From Oehlia diaphana (Eukaryota > Glomeromycota > Glomeromycetes > Glomerales > Glomeraceae): 10,956 nucleotides of DNA. The stretch covers positions 18,109 to 29,064 of the forward strand of contig QZLH01001508.1 of NCBI GenBank assembly GCA_003833135.1, written 5' to 3'. A program made the position numbers and the translations under genes. The notes below the pieces were generated by a model. It worked only from the letters and a program-made list of their open reading frames with translations, searched no databases and had not been told where the DNA came from. Of the stretch, positions 1 to 9,054 are shown piece by piece; within the stretch, counting starts at the first letter, position 1; every line of letters starts with the position of its first letter.

Positions 1-875
1 AAAAAAATATTTAAAAAAAAAAAAAAATAAAACAAATTTATAAAGTTTTTTCCCCCAAAAAAAAAAAAAAAAAAAAATACTAAATTAACGAAACGAATCG
101 TATCCAAGAAATATTATTATTAATATATTACTATTGGTTTTAATTTTTTTTTTAAAAATTTTTTTATTTTAGTACATTTTCGGAATAATCGGATTTTTCG
201 GACTTGTTACGAAAAAAAATAATTGGTTATGTATGTTTATAAGCTTATAAATGATGCGCGAAACTTAAATTTTACTACGCCACATTTTGTGATGGGATCG
301 TCCAAATATCATGTTACAAATGCCATATAATATTATGTATAACGAAAACAATAAACAAACAAAATGTATTAACGAAAAAAATAATATGTAAAATTTTGTT
401 TAAATGATTGGCTAACACAATTTAACTAACATTTTTTTTTATATCTTTTGTTTTTTTATTTTTTTTTTATTTTTATTTTTTTTTTTTGAAGCGTACAACA
501 TACCGAATTAATTAGATGTTTGGGGCGTTAATCGACCAGTTATTTTGTACCTCAACAAGGGAAAAATTTTCAAATTAGTTACTGCGCCTCGTTGTTTACA
601 AAAACTGCAATTCCCCCTGGAACGATCTAAATAAATAATTATTTTGTAATTAAATTCATGTTTCACTCTATGGTATTCGGGTTCGCTCCCTTAAAAATAT
701 TCCCACAATAACAGTATTAATGTGTACAATTTACGTAATCATGGAATTAATTATTTAAATTGAATTAATTTGAAAATAAGACTTACTTTAAACAATACAA
801 TCCCAAATTCATCGGAGAAGCTAGAAGCTTCTTTACACCATAACTTTCTTTTAATATCTGATATAAGTTTTTCAT
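1..875. other. AT-rich upstream region with no gene found
   Basis: No plausible coding frame was found. Long A tracts fill most of 1-80 and T-rich tracts fill about 430-488. Short motifs of the form (T/A)ACGAAAA recur near 87, 207, 341 and 369. A CCAAT-box complement (ATTGG) lies near 408. A pyrimidine-rich stretch (about 828-860) lies just upstream of the start codon at 876. The promoter of the channel-like gene should lie here, but no transcription start site can be placed from the sequence alone. Confidence 0.4.
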
Positions 876-3800
876 ATGAATTTGGAAGTTAATGAAAAAG
901 CATGCAAACGATGCGGTAAGAATATGAGTGGAGAATTGCACTCAACGTTGTATTGTAGTAGGGTTTGTCAGAAGGAAGATTGGAAATGTAGCAAAAATGA
1001 AAATAATGAAATAGAAATTGATGAACCTTCATATACTGTTATTTCACGCCCTCAAGAAATCATGCTGGTCGGAAGGGTTAAGCCAAAAGGAACTTTGTTA
1101 AATTCGGATATGGTAAACCAAAAATTATTTGATACGTATTTGAATACTTCTTTAGAAGTGAAATTGTGTTCCCACGTGCATCCTTCAACCTTGAGTTTTG
1201 CTACTTCTGCAAGCAATGAATATTTTGCCAGTTTCTATGTGATGCAGGACTCTCCGACAGTTAAAATAACCGTATATCAATTTAAACTTGATCAAATATG
1301 TATTAATTGGCAAGGTGACTTTCCTTTGAGTGTAGATGAAAAGTATGTAGCGGTAATCGATACTGATGGAGTTGGAATGCTAGAACTAGAAGGCTCACTC
1401 ATGAACGATGGTGAAACATTATTTCTACATATATCATCAGATTATAGTCATTGCCTTCATTTGTTGATCAAAGACAAAGGCAGTACTATGACCTGGGTTC
1501 ATCCGGAAAGGAAAGGTCGGCAATTTAAATGTAGAGATTATAAATTTAGTGATGATGAACGTTATTTCTTTATAGTTGGTACAGCAGAAGTGAATACCGC
1601 TCGAACAATAGAATCTTACCCTATTGAAGCATATTCAACGACAAATTGGGAATTGGTCAAAAAATGGAGCGTTGAATGCAATTATAAGCGTACGGTGACA
1701 AATGTTAAACTATTAGGTCCTCTTTATTTTGACAAATCAATATATGTTGCAATAAAAAGCGATCATTCGGAGCGTAGCTTAATTCAAGATTTGATAAATG
1801 ATGTTACAATAACTTTACCAATCCAAGATTTTAATTATAACTCGTCTCGAAGAGTGTGGATATCAAAAGGTGGAAATAGTCTCGTAGCTCTTCCAGCAAA
1901 GAAAGGTTCTTTAAATTATTGGGATTTGGCAAATCCTACTTATTATCCGTTCCAAGAATGTACTTTGCTAGGAGTAGAAAATGAACAGGATATCGTCACT
2001 TCCAAACATGAGTACTTGTGCCGTTTTTCTCCTAATGGAGAAGTTATTACTGTTATTTCGGCGAACGATCGTTTAATAAATATCCAAATCATGCTCACAT
2101 GGAACTTTCAAATTATTGACCATATAAGTGTCGATTATTCTACCTTTAACGGATACCAAATTCTGAGCGTTGGTATGTCAGAAACAAGTGGTCTCTTGCT
2201 TATTGGTGCGATATTCCCTCCTTATCCCTCCGCAGGCGCTATTCGAGTAGTAGCTTCATCGGTCCCTGGAATATACGATTATGTTAGTAAAGCTGAAAAT
2301 TACTTCGACACGATATCAAAAGGAATTTCCGCAGTTGATTGTGAACTTTTTGCAAGCTGGGAAGTCATGGCAGCGTATAATAAATTATCGGTTACACCAA
2401 AGAGTACATCTCCTGATCAAAGTCCTGTTAACGACATAGTTCGAGATAATGTATATGAACTTATGTTTTTATCAAATAATTGTTATGATCCCGGAACGTC
2501 ATTAGAGTTGGATGCCGCTGAAAAAGTGATACATCTTCTCTCATTCTCTTATCCTTGGAACGAGGCGTGTAAAGTCCATGTTTTTGCTGTAAAATGCAAT
2601 CACACGCTCACAATAATTGCAGTAAGATTTATAAAACGTCATGGTATGCCAGGAGATTTTACGGAAATGTGTATACGAATACTTTACACTGATCACAACA
2701 TATTTGGTTCAAGTCTTACACTTGAAATTGCGAAATGCAAGGATCATTATTTCCTCACAATAGAACACAAGTCTGAATTACGAACGTACTCTGGGATTCT
2801 TCACGCTACCAAGACATCAATAGTCATTACAGATTTCAATATTAAGTGTGATGCCAAGTACGACATATTCGCAATATCTGATTCTCGTAATATAACGTTA
2901 CCTAATGATTGGTTTGTTTCGCCAAATAATATTATTACGAGTTCATCCACCTTTTGTGGTTATATACCTAACTTTGGACAAGATGGTAATAATGGTCTTT
3001 TACGTTTTGGAAGTAGGAAAAGGAGTGTTTATAGCGCTCCAAAATTGGAAACATGGTTAATTTACAATCACCGTGATCGAACATCTGATAATGTTCTCGA
3101 TGAACAATTCATTAATATCGTGTCTAATAATTATGATTCCATATTTGAAGATATGAATTACGACGATAAGGAGTGGCTTTTTCCGTGCGTATTTGCAGGT
3201 GCCATGAATGTTGACGCAATTTCGAATAGTAACCTTCTTACCGATGAATTTCTCAAACAGTATCATCAATCAAAAGAACTAGTCATGAAAAATACAATGA
3301 CCATCACTTATTGTATTTCAGCTGCTTGTCGGATTCAACCAACCGGAGTCCGGTCTTTTTTAAACTACATTGCTTTATGGGATATGGATGTTGAAGATAG
3401 AATAGTAAATGTACGCAGTAATGATGAATCGAAAAAAAATGAAAACATTATAAAAAAAAAATTTGAGAATATACGTGAAAGCGATAAATTTATAGAAATT
3501 ACAAATTTCATAAGAAAAATATTGAAGAATATTTCTAAAAACAAAACCTTGATGGGAATTGTAAATTTTATAAGATGGAGACTCAACCCGTCTTTACTAT
3601 ACGACATGTTTTCACTAATGAAATATCAAAGATCAAATCAAACAACATATTCAACCGTTACAAAATATACTTTGCCTCTTGCTGGATTTTGTTCGTATAA
3701 GAATGAAGTTTTTAAGCTTCCAAAATGGAATTACAAATTAGACTCGCGACATAACTCTTTACATCAAATGGCTATGCTTTCTCTCGGTCAAGTTACTACA

Positions 3801-5049
3801 TTGATTTCCAATCAGGCAAAACCATATCATTCATTTGCAGAGAGTCCGTTCTCTTGTTTAATTGATGAGATTCTGGAAATAAAAGATGAAGATCTGATGC
3901 TCGACTTTTTCGAAATAATCTGGCTTAAAAAGTTATTGGATTGGAAGCTCGATACTTTCGCAAAGAGGAGGTATTTAGAGCGCCTATTGATACCAATGCT
4001 CATAAATTTATTGATGCATTTATTGAGTGGGATTTTAATGACGCAAGGCAATGTATATGGTGCAAAAGTTACCGCATCTTTACAATTAATTGTCATCATA
4101 TACCTTGGACTGCATGAATCAATACAATTAGCAACCAGACCAAAATATTGGAAATCATTTTTTAACTACATTGATCTTACCGCTATTATATTAGCTTTTA
4201 TAATGATAATTAGAGTATTAAGCGATAAACCACCATCAGGAGAATTTATTGGATTTTCGACCGCCATTATATGGACAGACATGATATTACAATTTCGTTT
4301 TTATAAACCAGTAGGTGTTCTGTTGATTGTATTGAAAAATATGGTCAAAGAAATTGTTGGATTTTTGGTATTGTTGACCACTCTACTTTTTGGCTTCGCA
4401 TTTATGCCTTTCTTCATACTTCGTAATGAAACAAGTAATTCTAATAGTGAAACAAATAGCTTTGTAAATTTTGGATCAGCTTTAGTGGAAATGATAAAAT
4501 TTCTCGGGAACGATTTTGACTCTCTTAAACCATGGAATGATAGAGTCTCAATTCAATTTTTCCGAATTTTATTTATAATCCTGATATCTTTAATATTTCT
4601 CAGTATGCTCATTGTATTATTAAATTTACATGTCAAGTCTATAACTAAGAAGGTAAGAACAAAATTTGAATTTGAATCAATAGTGAATGTGAAATTATGT
4701 AATGATGGTTGACCTTACTTTTTGCATTTTCTAGAGTCAAATTAAATGGCTCAAACAAGTCTCCGAAATGATTGTCGATATTGAAAAATACCTATTGACG
4801 CCTTGGGAACGAAACCGTGTCGACTGGTTTCCGACATGGTTTACATACAATGTTACCGAAGCGGAAAGTGCAGAATGGGAAAAGATGATAGAACTGAAGG
4901 AGAAAGAATGGTCATTTAATGAATCTAAAGATTATAAAGATTCTAAAGATGATAAGACAATAAATAAAATAGAGACTTTAGAACAATCCCTTGATGAAAT
5001 CAAATTAATACTTGAACAATTGCGTGCAGAGGCTCGTGAGAAGAATTAA
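876..5049 (+). CDS. Large TRP-like ion-transport-domain membrane protein with MYND-like finger and propeller-like region (two exons)
   Basis: Exon 1 is 876-4652 (1259 codons) and exon 2 is 4735-5049 (104 codons plus TAA), giving 1363 residues. The ATG at 876 is the first after an in-frame TAA at 864. Residues 10-38 show C-x2-C and YC-x3-CQ-x3-W spacing like a MYND zinc finger, but one Cys pair and the His are missing. Residues about 55-560 are beta-rich and propeller-like, with WD-like strands ending in YWDL near 349 and an FSPNG turn near 384. A charged helical linker follows. Six hydrophobic helices lie near 1037-1056, 1065-1087, 1098-1116, 1124-1151, 1160-1182 and 1228-1252, with a pore-helix-like stretch and FLGNDFD at 1209-1215 before S6. 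S4 lacks regularly spaced arginines, so voltage gating is unlikely. After S6 comes a WLKQVSEMIVDIE helix (from 1264), then a coiled coil at about 1336-1360. This order fits the TRP-like/ion_trans superfamily, so a plasma- or endomembrane cation channel is inferred. Ion selectivity and ligand cannot be read from the sequence. Confidence 0.85.
4653..4734 (+). other. Spliceosomal intron (82 nt) of the channel-like gene
   Basis: The donor is AAG|GTAAGA at 4653 and the acceptor is TTTTCTAG ending at 4734. A branch-site-like CTTAC lies at 4714-4718, 16 nt before the acceptor. Splicing joins phase 0 to phase 0 and turns two open frames into one continuous protein. The joined S6-proximal helix (WLKQVSEMIVDIE, a TRP-like post-S6 feature) then lies directly after S6, which supports the splice. 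If the intron is retained, the frame runs 19 codons and stops at TGA 4710-4712. Confidence 0.85.
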
Positions 5050-5116
5050 AATCATTCTTAGAATGGTATATATTTTTTATATAATTTAATGTATATATAT
5101 ATATTTTAATGTAATT

Positions 5117-5122
5117 AATAAA
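5117..5122 (+). terminator. Poly(A) signal AATAAA of the channel-like gene
   Basis: A perfect AATAAA lies 68 nt after the TAA stop at 5047-5049, inside an AT-rich 3' flank and followed by an A-run. The spacing is normal for a fungal 3' UTR. This is a sequence match only; the cleavage site is not known. Confidence 0.55.
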
Positions 5123-5138
5123 AACAAAAAAAAAAAAC

Positions 5139-5158
5139 GACACAATTTTTTTTGTGTC
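5139..5158. repeat. 7-bp inverted repeat just after the poly(A) signal
   Basis: GACACAA (5139-5145) pairs perfectly with TTGTGTC (5152-5158) around a T6 loop, 17 nt downstream of AATAAA. It is preceded by an A12 run. It could be a structured 3' end or a chance palindrome in AT-rich DNA. Confidence 0.45.
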
Positions 5159-5463
5159 ATTATTATTTTACTATTTTATTATATAATAACTTAATTAATA
5201 ATAAAATGATCGAGTTTATTAAAATAGATCTGTTAGATCTGTTTACATTAGTTACACAAATTATTTATTTTTTTTTTTTAAAAAAATAAATAAATAAATA
5301 AAATAACGAGATTCACAAGAATGTGAAACAAATAAATTACTTCATTATTATAATTTATCGATGATCATAAATGAATTAAAGAATTAAATTTTTTTTTTTT
5401 TTTTAAAGTATTTAATATTCGGTTTAAATTTGTCTTCTTCAAAAAGACAGAAAAGTGTTATAA
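5159..5463. other. AT-rich intergenic stretch with simple palindromes
   Basis: No coding frame is supported here. It holds a perfect 9-bp tandem duplication (TAGATCTGT twice, 5225-5242). It also holds a near-perfect A/T palindrome around 5261-5300, where TTATTTATT plus a T-run faces an A-run plus (AAAT)n. Nothing else is recognisable. Confidence 0.4.
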
Positions 5464-5650
5464 TCCCTATAAAAAATTTTATCCGTTATTTCTGTAAAAA
5501 CTCAGAAAAAATGAGCCTTTCACGGATCTATTCACGGAATATGTAAATAATCGATAAATTCCGTGATATAAGGTTATTAATTCCGGAAATATGAGCCTTT
5601 TACGGAAAAAAAATGGAATATAAAAAACAGGTCGACTTTTTTTACAGGGA
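5464..5650. mobile_element. Putative 187-bp MITE-like inverted-repeat element built from ACGGA units
   Basis: The ends are inverted: TCCCTATAAAAAA (5464-5476) matches the reverse complement of 5638-5650, TCCCTGTAAAAAA, at 12 of 13 positions. AAT sits at both edges if the outer T/A pair is counted as flank (5462-5464 and 5650-5652), so a 3-bp target duplication is possible but weak. Inside, ATGAGCCTTTCACGGA (5511-5526) is repeated as 5591-5606 with one mismatch. TCACGGAAT (5532-5540) forms a perfect 9-bp stem with 5558-5566. There is no coding capacity. This fits a non-autonomous DNA transposon; the superfamily is not assigned. Confidence 0.5.
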
Positions 5651-5695
5651 ATCTATTATTCTAAAGAATCACGTATTAAACTTTTATATTATATG

Positions 5696-6053
5696 TAGAG
5701 ATTGGAACCGGTTAAATGTTAACCGGTTAAGACATCGGTTAACCTATTTTGAATATAAATCCATAATTCTGGTCAGATTTACTTAATGCGGCCCAGAGAC
5801 TTAGTAATTTCAGTCATGTGTTCCCAAACTCGAAGTTTTAATACCGAATTTTTTCCTATTTATTAATAATGGTATTGATGAAAAAATAATCTTCTTTCAA
5901 ACTAAATGTGTTAGTAATATCGAAAATTGGTACAATTTTCAGCAAAAAAATTTTAAAAATATTATTCATATTAGCCGGTTAATTAACCGGTTAAGCCTTT
6001 GGTTAACCGATTTTTAACCGGTTAAGGCCTTTTTTGGACGATTCCGACCTCTA
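5696..6053. mobile_element. Putative 358-bp hAT-like MITE with TTAACCGG subterminal arrays
   Basis: The left end TAGAGATTGGAACCG and the reverse complement of the right end, TAGAGGTCGGAATCG, agree at 12 of 15 positions, and all differences are transitions. Just inside both ends lie arrays of the palindromic unit TTAACCGGTTAA and variants (5706-5744 and 5974-6028). TAGAG ends with GGTTAACCGG subterminal repeats are a pattern I associate with hAT-type non-autonomous elements. The 8-bp flanks (5688-5695 and 6054-6061) do not match, so no clean target duplication is seen; a TA target would also fit. There is no ORF. It starts 45 bp after the preceding inverted-repeat element. Confidence 0.55.
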
Positions 6054-6470
6054 GACTTATAAAATTTTCGATATGGTTTATTAATATAAAGGATTAAATT
6101 CAGTACAATTTTTTATGAAGCATTTACGATATACATGATCATAAAGGGACTACTGTATATACGCAGTAGTATCAAAAAATTCAGTCATCACAAAAAGCGA
6201 TGCGCATAATTAGATAAAGTCACGAGACCGAGAACTTCCGTCGGGGTTCATATAAAAAGACATATAAGAAATATTATTTAGCGTTTCATAATTTTACAAT
6301 TGTTATAAAGTAAGATGGTGAAAATAATTAAAAAATTAAAACATAAAATTACAGTATAAAAATGAATATGTTGATTAATCTGATAATATGATATAAATAA
6401 ATTTAAATATACATAAATATTAACGTAAGTTAACATGAAAAAATTTTATATTATTTTATGTGTGTATAAA
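6054..6470. other. Intergenic stretch without a recognised gene
   Basis: No coding frame is supported. It holds a 7-bp hairpin ACTACTG/CAGTAGT near 6148-6169. It also has one GC-richer patch at about 6198-6250 (GCGATGCGC, then GAGACCGAGAACTTCCGTCGGGG) that stands out from the AT-rich surroundings. No tRNA fold or A/B box could be recognised in that patch. Confidence 0.35.
6148..6169. repeat. Hairpin ACTACTG / CAGTAGT
   Basis: A perfect 7-bp inverted repeat flanks an 8-nt loop, TATATACG. The stem is mixed-composition sequence, so it is less likely to be chance than the A/T palindromes around it. It may be one end of an unrecognised small repeat; no partner copy was seen in this window. Confidence 0.4.
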
Positions 6471-6854
6471 CTACTCTAAAGCCTTATATAATATATTAAG
6501 CCACATTTCTAATTTATCAACACCATCAAATAGTCTTTTCTAAATATTTCCTGGATCCCTCATCATCTTTCTGAGCTTTCTATTATTTGAAATAACTTAT
6601 AAACTGAAATCATCTATCCAACACTACTATAAAGATAGCACGTCTAACCTAAACCAATTATCCCTACCCTAATTAAATTAACAATATTTATCCCATACTA
6701 CCATAAATCCATAGCTGCTACTATTTTTTTTCTATATTTAAAAATTTCATTCTAATTTTTTTGTTCTATTGTTCTTAGAAATTATATGGTTTTACATTAT
6801 AAAGCAAATTATAATAATGTTATACTTTTATATACTATGAAGTTAAACATATTC

Positions 6855-7064
6855 TTATAGGGAATGTTGAATTGAATGAAATATATAGACATTTATGATC
6901 TCTTTTAATATACCATTTAGTGTTGGTCTCCGTAAATAGTTGTAAGTCCAAAAGTCAATTAAATATAATGGTTGTAAATTATAATTACCATCTTTGCAAT
7001 AGTCTATATTTACAGCCAATTTGCAGCTTATGTTTATAATATTCCAATTGCTAAAGGTTGTAAT
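6855..7064 (-). pseudogene. Longest open segment (69 codons) of the decayed region
   Basis: It is open from 7064 to the TAA at 6855-6857, with protein-like content including Trp, Cys and clustered aromatic residues (YLIDFWTYNYLRRPTLNG). It lies upstream, in the coding direction, of the C-terminal-like remnant at 6569-6471. No domain is recognised. It has no start codon at its head and is taken as an internal part of the relic, not a separate small gene. Confidence 0.35.
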
Positions 7065-7390
7065 TCAATATATAATAATCGTTACTTACGGCAACCAACC
7101 TTAACACCATTATCATATTTTAAGAATTTGTTTTCTAAAAAGTTGTTAAAATTATTGATTTATTATAACACTAGTTTCAATATTCAAATATTGGTTTTAC
7201 AGAACCCTCGGGCAGCAGTTCAATAGGTGAATTATCTGCTCTATATTGCATAGTAGGTTCCCATCAAAAATTTTTAATGTACGAGTATCATGGGAAAGTA
7301 TTATATTTTCTTAAACAATAGCAAAGTATGAATTTGCAGCTATTCTTGGAAGAGTCCCAGTAAGTAAAAAATTAATATTATATTTATAAG

Positions 7391-7404
7391 TTGTCAGTTG
7401 TCAG
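7391..7404. repeat. 7-bp perfect tandem duplication TTGTCAG
   Basis: Two adjacent copies lie within the decayed coding region. A 7-bp duplication shifts the frame and lies beside the end of the open segment that contains SASLSERLQQIFHKMLTTD, so it may be one cause of the break. Confidence 0.45.
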
Positions 7405-7557
7405 CATCTTGTGGAATATTTGTTGAAGTCGTTCAGATAGAGAAGCTGAGGTTGTCTAACAAGTTCTTAGTAATCACCAAAAATTCTTTGCTAATTTCTT
7501 CCTTTAAATCAAGATAAAATTGCGAATAACTGTTTTGATTCATTTTGAAATTCTCGA

Positions 7558-7728
7558 TTATACATGACATCCGTATACTGAGGCGTTTATAATAGCTATA
7601 TACTTCTGATCTTGAAAATCTTCCTGAGATATTTCCTGATTATTATTTTGGACATGACATAAGTCATATAAGTCATGAAATTTTTTTGAAATTATTAGAT
7701 TGACTATAGTTGATTTGCCATTTTTTTT
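7558..7728 (-). pseudogene. Open segment with P-loop-like motif inside the decayed region
   Basis: This is 56 codons and a TAA at 7558-7560. Its first residues are a lysine run from a T10 tract, then NGKSTIVNLI (the GKST codons are at 7719-7708). GK[ST] followed by hydrophobic residues is the Walker A core of P-loop NTPases, and NGKST is common in superfamily 3/D5-like helicases and some AAA+ proteins. The first glycine of G-x4-GK[ST] is missing; the homopolymer just upstream is where the frame changes, so it may have been lost. No Walker B could be placed with confidence. The NTPase call is therefore tentative. Confidence 0.3.
7659..7676. repeat. 9-bp perfect tandem duplication ATAAGTCAT
   Basis: Two adjacent perfect copies lie within the decayed coding region. 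A 9-bp insertion keeps the reading frame, and the segment around it is indeed open. Confidence 0.45.
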
Positions 7729-8054
7729 TTATCATAATGTTTTTTATTTAAGAAGTTGAAAAAGAAATGAGGCATTCCGAAAAACTGATTGATATTTCTT
7801 TTATCACACAATAATTCATGATTTTTTTTTTCGTTATTTTCATAGAGGACTCTTATTTAAAATGATGGATATAAAGTAGAATAATAATTCTTTTATTATT
7901 AGTTTAAAAGTTTATTATATAGTTTTATGATTGGGAATTGTGATATAAATAAGTTATTTCATGGAGTCACTGTGGAATATCATGATTGTTCATGGCTGCA
8001 ACATGAAAATCAATGATATTTATTTACAGTTTCTATGAAATAAATATTACTTAC

Positions 8055-8074
8055 ATATTGCTATATTGCTATAT
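8055..8074. repeat. 8-bp tandem repeat ATATTGCT, 2.5 copies
   Basis: ATATTGCT ATATTGCT ATAT lies in a part of the relic where no frame stays open. It fits slippage or an old 8-bp target-site footprint. Confidence 0.4.
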
Positions 8075-9054
8075 CATAGACTAAGATATGCAGGAGTTAT
8101 TATTTATTAAAATTGTTGGCTCCATTTATCATAATGTAAATCTCCAGTTATAACATTAAAGTACAATTATGAATTATAATCATCCTGTAGTAAACTATAT
8201 GATTGGTGAAATATTAAAGAATACATGTATTGCTATGAAATAAACTATATACTGTATTTCTAATTGGCCGCTTAAAATGATGATTTTTGAAACTAATGAT
8301 ACCATTTAGAAAAGCTTTATCAATTTTCCTTGTCTGTGTCTATAACATTCTAAAACAAGGAAATTTATAATAGGATTATTATGCCAAAGTCATTTGTATT
8401 ATTAATGATTGGGGAGCCATAGTTATGATTAGTATATATACTTGCATCTACAAGGAAATTTTCGCCTGTTTGTTATTACAGTACAACTGAACATGTCAAT
8501 GAAAGGTCTGCAATATTCATTAATTTCTTTCTGTAAAATATAATCTTTATTTATTTCATCATTGATATCATCTATAATATTTTGCATTTACTGTATGTTG
8601 CACTCTTGAATCCTAAATTATTATATCTAGTGACAAGTTTGAGGACTTCCTATGGTTGTATACCTGTACTAGTTTATATTATGCAATAGTTGTCATAAAT
8701 TTCTTGTTCAGCAACTTCAGCAACATTAAGCATCAATAGTTTTGAATGAATTTTCAATAGAGTTATCCCATTTTCATAAAGGAATACAACAACTTAATAA
8801 TGTGTTTCTAGCCCTTTGATATATTAGCTGGATGAAGTTAGATATGTTATTTATGATTTATCAGTGAACTCATGTTTTTATTCAAGGTTATCTTTTTAGT
8901 TTAAAGACTTTATGTAAGTATTTAGCTATGGATTGGTTTTATGAAATTCAGATGTATTCTGTAATATCTTTAGTCCTAGCTCCTGATATAAAAAGTTATA
9001 TATCTCTACAATTTTTTTTTTGTTAAAGATTATAGTGTATTTCAAAATTTTCTT

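Larger units (their letters stand above)
6471..9054 (-). pseudogene. Decayed long coding region, family not recognised
   Basis: Read on the minus strand, successive open segments line up N- to C-terminal but lie in different frames or are split by stops. They include 9054-8929 (with YNFLYQELGLKILQ), 8587-8432 (with EINEYCRPFIDMFSC), 7728-7561 (P-loop-like NGKST), 7370-7204 with an in-frame TAA at 7311 (with LLTGTLPRIAANSYFAIV), and 7064-6858 (with YLIDFWTYNYLRRPTLNG). The last, C-terminal-like segment ends at a TAG at 6471-6473 and has an in-frame TAG at 6540-6542. At rough AT content near 75%, runs of 50-69 open codons are uncommon, and these are all on one strand and protein-like in composition. 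I infer a dead gene of about 850 codons, perhaps from a mobile element. A spliced multi-exon gene is less likely, because several frame changes occur with no room for an intron. Confidence 0.4.

Noticed and set aside
1..82. Telomere or retro-element poly(A) tail at the left edge
   Set aside because: The A tracts are irregular, interrupted by T and C, and show no telomeric unit or adjacent element body.
3057..3269. Open frame on the minus strand inside the channel-like gene
   Set aside because: It lies wholly antisense to a long conserved-looking coding exon, has low-complexity Ile-rich content and no recognisable domain.
3365..3607. Open frame on the minus strand, Phe/Ser-rich
   Set aside because: It is the antisense of the lysine-rich linker of the channel-like protein; the Phe-rich composition is simply the complement of Lys codons.
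3827..4099. Open frame on the minus strand opposite the S1-S2 region
   Set aside because: Antisense shadow of the channel exon; no start context, no domain.
4768..5049. Separate small gene starting at the ATG at 4768
   Set aside because: The frame is open upstream to the acceptor at 4734, a strong donor lies at 4653 in matching phase, and the peptide continues the post-S6 helix. It is exon 2 of the channel-like gene.
6198..6250. Possible tRNA or SINE
   Set aside because: GGGGTTCATATA loosely resembles a B box, but no acceptor stem, anticodon arm or A box could be matched.
6471..9054. Functional multi-exon gene instead of a pseudogene
   Set aside because: Several frame changes happen within a few bases, leaving no room for an intron, and in-frame stops occur inside otherwise good segments.
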